Shown piece after piece: positions 7,205-10,063 of a stretch of DNA of 10,063 bases. Below the pieces are notes generated by a model. It searched no databases, was not told the DNA's origin, and worked only from the letters and a program-made list of their open reading frames with translations. Location: contig CAYRVF010000155.1 of the NCBI GenBank assembly GCA_964427535.1, positions 1 to 10,063 on the forward strand, given 5' to 3'. Made by a program: the position numbers and the translations under genes. This DNA is from CAYRVF01 sp964427535 (lineage in GTDB: Bacteria > Chloroflexota > Ktedonobacteria > Ktedonobacterales > JADMIN01). The stretch's first letter is position 1. Each line of letters begins with the position of its first letter.

Positions 7205-8026
7205 ATGAGTGTGCTGGCCAGGGTGTCCAGACTACAAGCCTGGCTGCGGGCGAGACCGCGGATTAGACGTGGACACATCGCCGCTGGTGTGAGCATCGCT
7301 CTCGTGACGCTGCTGATCGCTGGCTTCTTCATCTTGCGACATGGGTCGTTTGCGGCAGTGGGGAGCGCGCCAGCGGTCGCGTGTGCGGCTACCTCCACCA
7401 GCACGCCAGTCCCACCGAACTTTACCCTGCACGTGCGGATCCCCGACGGCGAACCGCGCATTGTGGCCACAGTGAACGGCTACCCCCTGTGTGCCGAGGG
7501 ATTGGAAGGACGGGTCACCGGGATCCTGGCGAACAACCGGCAAGAGTTCCAGCGGCTCCAGACCGCACCCCAACACGCGCCGACTGGTTCGCCGCCGCCG
7601 GATCTACTGGCGAGGCTGCGGGAGACTCCCAATCAGGTCCGCCGCGATGCGCTCACGCGAATGATTGAAGAACGCCTGCTCGTGCAGGAAGGGCAGCGGC
7701 TCGGCCTGACCGCGTCGCGGTCCGCCGCACAAGCGATGGCCCGAAAGCAATTGCAGATCTTCCGCTCGTTGTCGGCGTCCGACCCGGCGCGGGTCAGCTT
7801 CGAGGCCTACCTGAACGCGAATCACCTGACGGAGCATACGTTTCTGACCGATCCAGGCATCTTGCAGGGCTACGTCGAGACGCTGACGATTGTGGCGGTG
7901 AGACAGCACATTCTGAAGGGGCTGCCCACAGGAGAGGTCCCTGAAGTGGGTATCAACGCTTACGTTCAGCATCTGTGGCAAACCGGCACTGTGCGAGTCT
8001 ACCTGCCAGCACAGCTCGGTTGGTAA
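7205..8026 (+). CDS. Membrane-anchored SurA N-terminal-domain-like protein (no PPIase domain seen)
   Basis: This 273-residue protein has a basic N-terminus (WLRARPRIRRGH) followed by one hydrophobic segment at about residues 25-44 (IAAGVSIALVTLLIAGFFIL), so it is probably anchored with its bulk outside the membrane. After a Pro/Thr/Ser-rich linker comes IVATVNGYPLCAEGLEGRV (87-105). A helical region follows with RRDALTRMIEERLLVQEGQRLG (146-167) and a later helix ending IVAVRQHIL. This is the pattern of the SurA/PpiC-type foldase N-terminal domain, a chaperone module for exported proteins. The parvulin PPIase domain that normally follows is absent; the protein ends about 35 residues after the last helix. 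C60 and C96 could pair. ATG 7205 is preferred because GAGGAG (7191-7196) is 8 bases upstream; the in-frame ATG at 7166 has no clear SD. It is divergent from the peptidase gene, so a folding role for it is possible but unproven. Confidence 0.72.
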   Translation: MSVLARVSRLQAWLRARPRIRRGHIAAGVSIALVTLLIAGFFILRHGSFAAVGSAPAVACAATSTSTPVPPNFTLHVRIPDGEPRIVATVNGYPLCAEGLEGRVTGILANNRQEFQRLQTAPQHAPTGSPPPDLLARLRETPNQVRRDALTRMIEERLLVQEGQRLGLTASRSAAQAMARKQLQIFRSLSASDPARVSFEAYLNANHLTEHTFLTDPGILQGYVETLTIVAVRQHILKGLPTGEVPEVGINAYVQHLWQTGTVRVYLPAQLGW

Positions 8027-8072
8027 GTCCCCATGTTGCGCATGCTGAGACGGATCACGTCCAAAACCACTT

Positions 8073-8110
8073 CTGAGGCAACCCGCATGCCGAGTGAGCC
8101 GCCTCAGTTT
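8073..8110 (+). terminator. Weak candidate terminator after the SurA-like gene
   Basis: CTGAGGC (8073-8079) pairs with GCCTCAG (8101-8107) around a 21-base loop and is followed by TTT on the plus strand. It starts 46 bases after the TAA of the SurA-like gene. The long loop and short T-run make this a tentative call. The remaining convergent gap (8027-8241) shows no gene. Confidence 0.3.
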
Positions 8111-8171
8111 GCATCAGCTGAACAGTACTGTTCGAGCGTTCTCGTCGCTCCGGTTCAGTGTGATTACGCGG

Positions 8172-8219
8172 AAAAAAAGCCACCGCTGGAAGCATTCCAT
8201 TCAGGTAACGCTTCCAGCG
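8172..8219 (-). terminator. Intrinsic terminator of the anti-sigma factor gene
   Basis: A perfect 10-bp stem (CGCTGGAAGC 8184-8193 with 8210-8219) encloses a 16-base loop. On the minus strand GTGGC and then seven T (8178-8172) follow it. It lies 22 bases beyond the TAG stop of the anti-sigma gene, in the right orientation to end the sigma/anti-sigma transcript. Confidence 0.8.
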
Positions 8220-8241
8220 ATGGACAGGGCACATCGGGTAA

Positions 8242-9945
8242 CTACCCGGCGACGGACCAGGCGAGAATCCCGTCATCGGGCGAAGCGGTGTCGACGCTAC
8301 GGGCACCAGTCCCCTCAGTGGAGACCACGACCGTGCCGTGCGCTGTCGAGATCGCCAGCGTATGGCTGTCGGGCGCCCAGGCCATCGCGGTGGCAGTCGT
8401 GTTGGTGGCGAGCACCGTCACCTGCTGCACGGACCCGCCGGCGAGACGCGCGCTCACGACCGTGTTGCCAGCCAGATAGGCGAGCTGGCTGCCATCCGCC
8501 GACCAGACGGGTGTGATCGTCGCAGAGACATTGCTCGCAACCGCGACTGGGTCGCTGCCCAGATGCCAGATGCTCAGGCTACTCCCGGCGACGAACGCCA
8601 CCGTCTGGCCGTCGGGCGACCAGGCGACGCGCTGTACCGTATCGCTCGCCGTCGCGCTGGCCGTGACCGCGCCCGTGGCCGCGCTCACGACTCGCACGCC
8701 CGACCCGCTGGCAAGAACCCAGGCGCCGTCCGCGCCGGAGGCGACGTAGTCCGCCGCCGCGATGGCATCGGTGCCGCCCAGCCGGATGGTATCGCCGCCC
8801 GCGAGCACGCGCGAGAAGACGGAAGTTCCGCCCGACGAGGACTGCGCCGTCCACGTGACGCCAGGCGTCAGCGTACTCGGCAGCCACGCGATCGTGCCGA
8901 AGGTCGCGCCAGGAGCCTGCGGATCAGCTGCTGTGGCAACCGTCGCGGTCTTCTCAGTCACGAGGTCATACGCCCGGAGCGCGACCGATTGCCCGTTGCC
9001 AACGGTATACGCCAGATGCAAACTGTCGGCGCTCCACACCAACCGCGACGTGATCGCGGCAGACGATGCATTCAACGCACGGTCGTTCGTGCCGTCAGCG
9101 TTGATGAGGTGCGCCGTCGTGCCGCCCGCCGCGTTGACCGCCAGATAGGCGATACGCGAGCCGTCGGGCGACCACGCGATACCACCCTGAGACAGGGCAT
9201 GCCCAGCAGCGCTCGACCACAGTGCGGCGGCCGGATGTGTAGGCGTGGCGGAGCCGATTCGCGTGTCGTTTTGGTCGTCGGCGCGAATTACGTGCAGTGA
9301 CCCTGTCCGCGCATCGAGATAGGCCACGACTTTCCCGCCCGAGCTCCCGCCGAGCGGCGAGACACTCCACGCGCCGACCGTGACGTTCGTCGGCGTCAGC
9401 GGCTGAGCCAGACCGGGGCCGCTTGCCGGTGCGCTCCACAGACGCCCGCCGTGCTCATAGACAACACGCGACCCGGCAGCCAGCGGCCGCACGCCCGTCG
9501 GAGCCCCATACGTCGCCGGCTGCTGCGCGCCCGAAGGGCTGCTCGGCGCGAGGATGGTCTCTTTGGCGACGAGCGCGCCGCCAAGTGTAAGCGTGAGAGC
9601 GGCGGCAACCGGCAGCAGCGCACGTGTCCAGACCGGAGAGAGGCCCGAGTTTTTGCGGAGTCGAGCCGTGGCGAGTGTGTTTTCCGTCGAAGAAGGCGAT
9701 TCCTGGTCGAGCTCGCGCATCAAGGCGGCGAATTCGTCAGACTCGAAGATGCGTGCACGGAGCTCCGCGGGTGGCTCGATGAGTGGCTCGTTGGCAAGTA
9801 GACGGTCGAACCGGCGGTACTCTTCCAGAATGTCCTTGCACGTTGCGCACTGGCCCAGGTGGTCCTGCACCTGACTCCGCGTCTGTGGGTCCAGGGCCTC
9901 GTCCAGGTATTCGCTTAGCTGCCCTTCAACCCACGTACACTTCAT
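8242..9945 (-). CDS. Transmembrane zinc-finger anti-sigma factor with extracytoplasmic PD40/TolB-like beta-propeller
   Basis: This 567-residue protein probably binds and restrains the ECF sigma factor encoded just upstream. Residues 1-45 form a zinc-binding anti-sigma domain: C3 and the motif H29-x3-C33-x2-C36 (DHLGQCATCKDIL). An acidic linker follows, then one membrane helix at about 106-127 (WTRALLPVAAALTLTLGGALVA). The C-terminal 430 residues are Ala/Ser/Thr/Gly-rich with repeated propeller blades ending in WSPDG-type turns: IAWSPDGSRIAYLA (256-269), LVWSADSLHLAYTV, VAWSPDGQTVAFVA (440-453), VWSADGSQLAYLA and MAWAPDSHTLAI. The propeller should lie outside the cytoplasm and may sense a ligand or partner; this is inference. 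The ATG at 9945 has GGGGGAGG (9955-9962) 9 bases upstream and overlaps, as ATGA, the end of the upstream sigma-factor frame. This is the usual arrangement of a translationally coupled sigma/anti-sigma pair. Confidence 0.88.
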   Translation of the reverse strand: MKCTWVEGQLSEYLDEALDPQTRSQVQDHLGQCATCKDILEEYRRFDRLLANEPLIEPPAELRARIFESDEFAALMRELDQESPSSTENTLATARLRKNSGLSPVWTRALLPVAAALTLTLGGALVAKETILAPSSPSGAQQPATYGAPTGVRPLAAGSRVVYEHGGRLWSAPASGPGLAQPLTPTNVTVGAWSVSPLGGSSGGKVVAYLDARTGSLHVIRADDQNDTRIGSATPTHPAAALWSSAAGHALSQGGIAWSPDGSRIAYLAVNAAGGTTAHLINADGTNDRALNASSAAITSRLVWSADSLHLAYTVGNGQSVALRAYDLVTEKTATVATAADPQAPGATFGTIAWLPSTLTPGVTWTAQSSSGGTSVFSRVLAGGDTIRLGGTDAIAAADYVASGADGAWVLASGSGVRVVSAATGAVTASATASDTVQRVAWSPDGQTVAFVAGSSLSIWHLGSDPVAVASNVSATITPVWSADGSQLAYLAGNTVVSARLAGGSVQQVTVLATNTTATAMAWAPDSHTLAISTAHGTVVVSTEGTGARSVDTASPDDGILAWSVAG

Positions 9946-10010
9946 TTTGGACTGCCTCCCCCTTGTTCCAGCGCGTGGAAGTGTTCGCGCAACGAGTGCC
10001 GCGCGCGGGA
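9942..10010 (-). pseudogene. Separated 3' tail of the ECF sigma-factor frame
   Basis: In the same frame as the sigma fragment, the sequence after the TAG encodes 22 residues beginning SRARHSLREHFHALEQ and ending GGGSPK, then a TGA. SRARHSLREHF is the typical last part of the region 4.2 recognition helix and the C-terminal helix of ECF sigma factors. The TGA overlaps the anti-sigma ATG as ATGA, and the anti-sigma Shine-Dalgarno sequence lies inside this tail. The tail is therefore a genuine piece of sigma gene cut off by one stop codon. The cause may be a nonsense mutation, readthrough or a base-calling error. Confidence 0.6.
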
Positions 10011-10063
10011 CTAGTACATTTTGACACCGCTCTCCGCAATGTTGAGTGTATCGGCGAACTCCG
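10011..10063 (-). CDS. ECF-type sigma factor, C-terminal end (5' part outside window), ending at an in-frame TAG
   Basis: Only 16 residues are visible: EFADTLNIAESGVKMY, followed by TAG (10011-10013). They match the helix-turn-helix of sigma region 4.2 in ECF factors, which typically reads (E)(I/F)AexLgis.g.VKxrLxRAR. The expected next residues (x-SRAR..LRE) are present in the same frame, but beyond the TAG. The position next to and just upstream of an anti-sigma gene supports the call. If TAG is read as stop, the protein lacks the end of its recognition helix and the last 23 residues. Whether the rest of the gene is intact cannot be seen. The identification rests on a short stretch plus context. 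Confidence 0.65.
   Translation of the reverse strand, partial: EFADTLNIAESGVKMY

Noticed and set aside
8338..9300. 320-residue plus-strand open frame across the anti-sigma gene
   Set aside because: It is Arg-rich, without recognisable domains, and antisense to a gene with clear zinc-finger and propeller features.
9942..10063. Genome-wide recoding of TAG as a sense codon
   Set aside because: Five other genes in the window end in TAG at positions matching family lengths, so TAG works as a normal stop here.
1..10063. CRISPR arrays, tRNA/rRNA genes, insertion sequences, attachment sites
   Set aside because: No regularly spaced direct repeats, cloverleaf-type sequence, transposase motifs or flanking inverted/target-site repeats were noticed by eye. 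A tRNAscan or ISfinder search was not possible.

Overview
The window is high-GC bacterial DNA with densely packed genes, strong GGAGG-type ribosome binding sites, and TAG as the most frequent stop codon (five of the seven complete gene ends). The mix of a secreted S53 (sedolisin/kumamolisin-type) peptidase, a luciferase-like monooxygenase, a single-pass SurA-type N-domain protein and an ECF sigma/anti-sigma pair with an external beta-propeller suggests a terrestrial Chloroflexota, perhaps Ktedonobacteria-like. That assignment is inferred from gene content only; no rRNA or marker gene is present.

Bases 1-3615 (+) hold the end of a glcD-glcE-glcF operon: the FAD subunit (5' end outside the window), the second FAD-binding subunit and the iron-sulfur subunit of a membrane-associated glycolate oxidase. 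It would oxidise glycolate to glyoxylate and pass electrons to the respiratory chain. The glcF stop overlaps by 4 bases the stop of a convergent LLM-class flavin/F420-type oxidoreductase (3612-4499, -).

Bases 4500-4754 are a non-coding gap with two tandem stem-loops. Next comes a 644-residue S53 prepro-peptidase (4755-6689, -) with signal peptide, activation propeptide and an intact Glu-Asp-Asp-Ser catalytic set. The 515-base divergent region 6690-7204 separates it from a SurA-N-like membrane-anchored protein (7205-8026, +). On the peptidase strand this region holds three consecutive stem-loops, the last followed by a T-run like an intrinsic terminator. This suggests either an attenuated leader or a short independent RNA.

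Bases 8242-10063 (-) encode a sigma/anti-sigma unit. The anti-sigma protein has a zinc-binding HxxxCxxC domain, one membrane segment and a C-terminal PD40/TolB-like propeller, and a strong terminator follows it. Upstream, only the C-terminal region 4.2 of an ECF sigma factor is visible. It is broken by an in-frame TAG, yet the frame beyond the TAG still reads as sigma-factor sequence and ends in an ATGA overlap with the anti-sigma start. This is the most unusual observation in the window.

There are three likely functional blocks: glycolate oxidation, secreted proteolysis with a possible folding helper, and an envelope-sensing sigma switch. Nothing in the sequence directly proves that the switch controls the peptidase or SurA-like genes. 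I found no clear mobile element, CRISPR array, tRNA or rRNA, and no strong case for a wholly new system.
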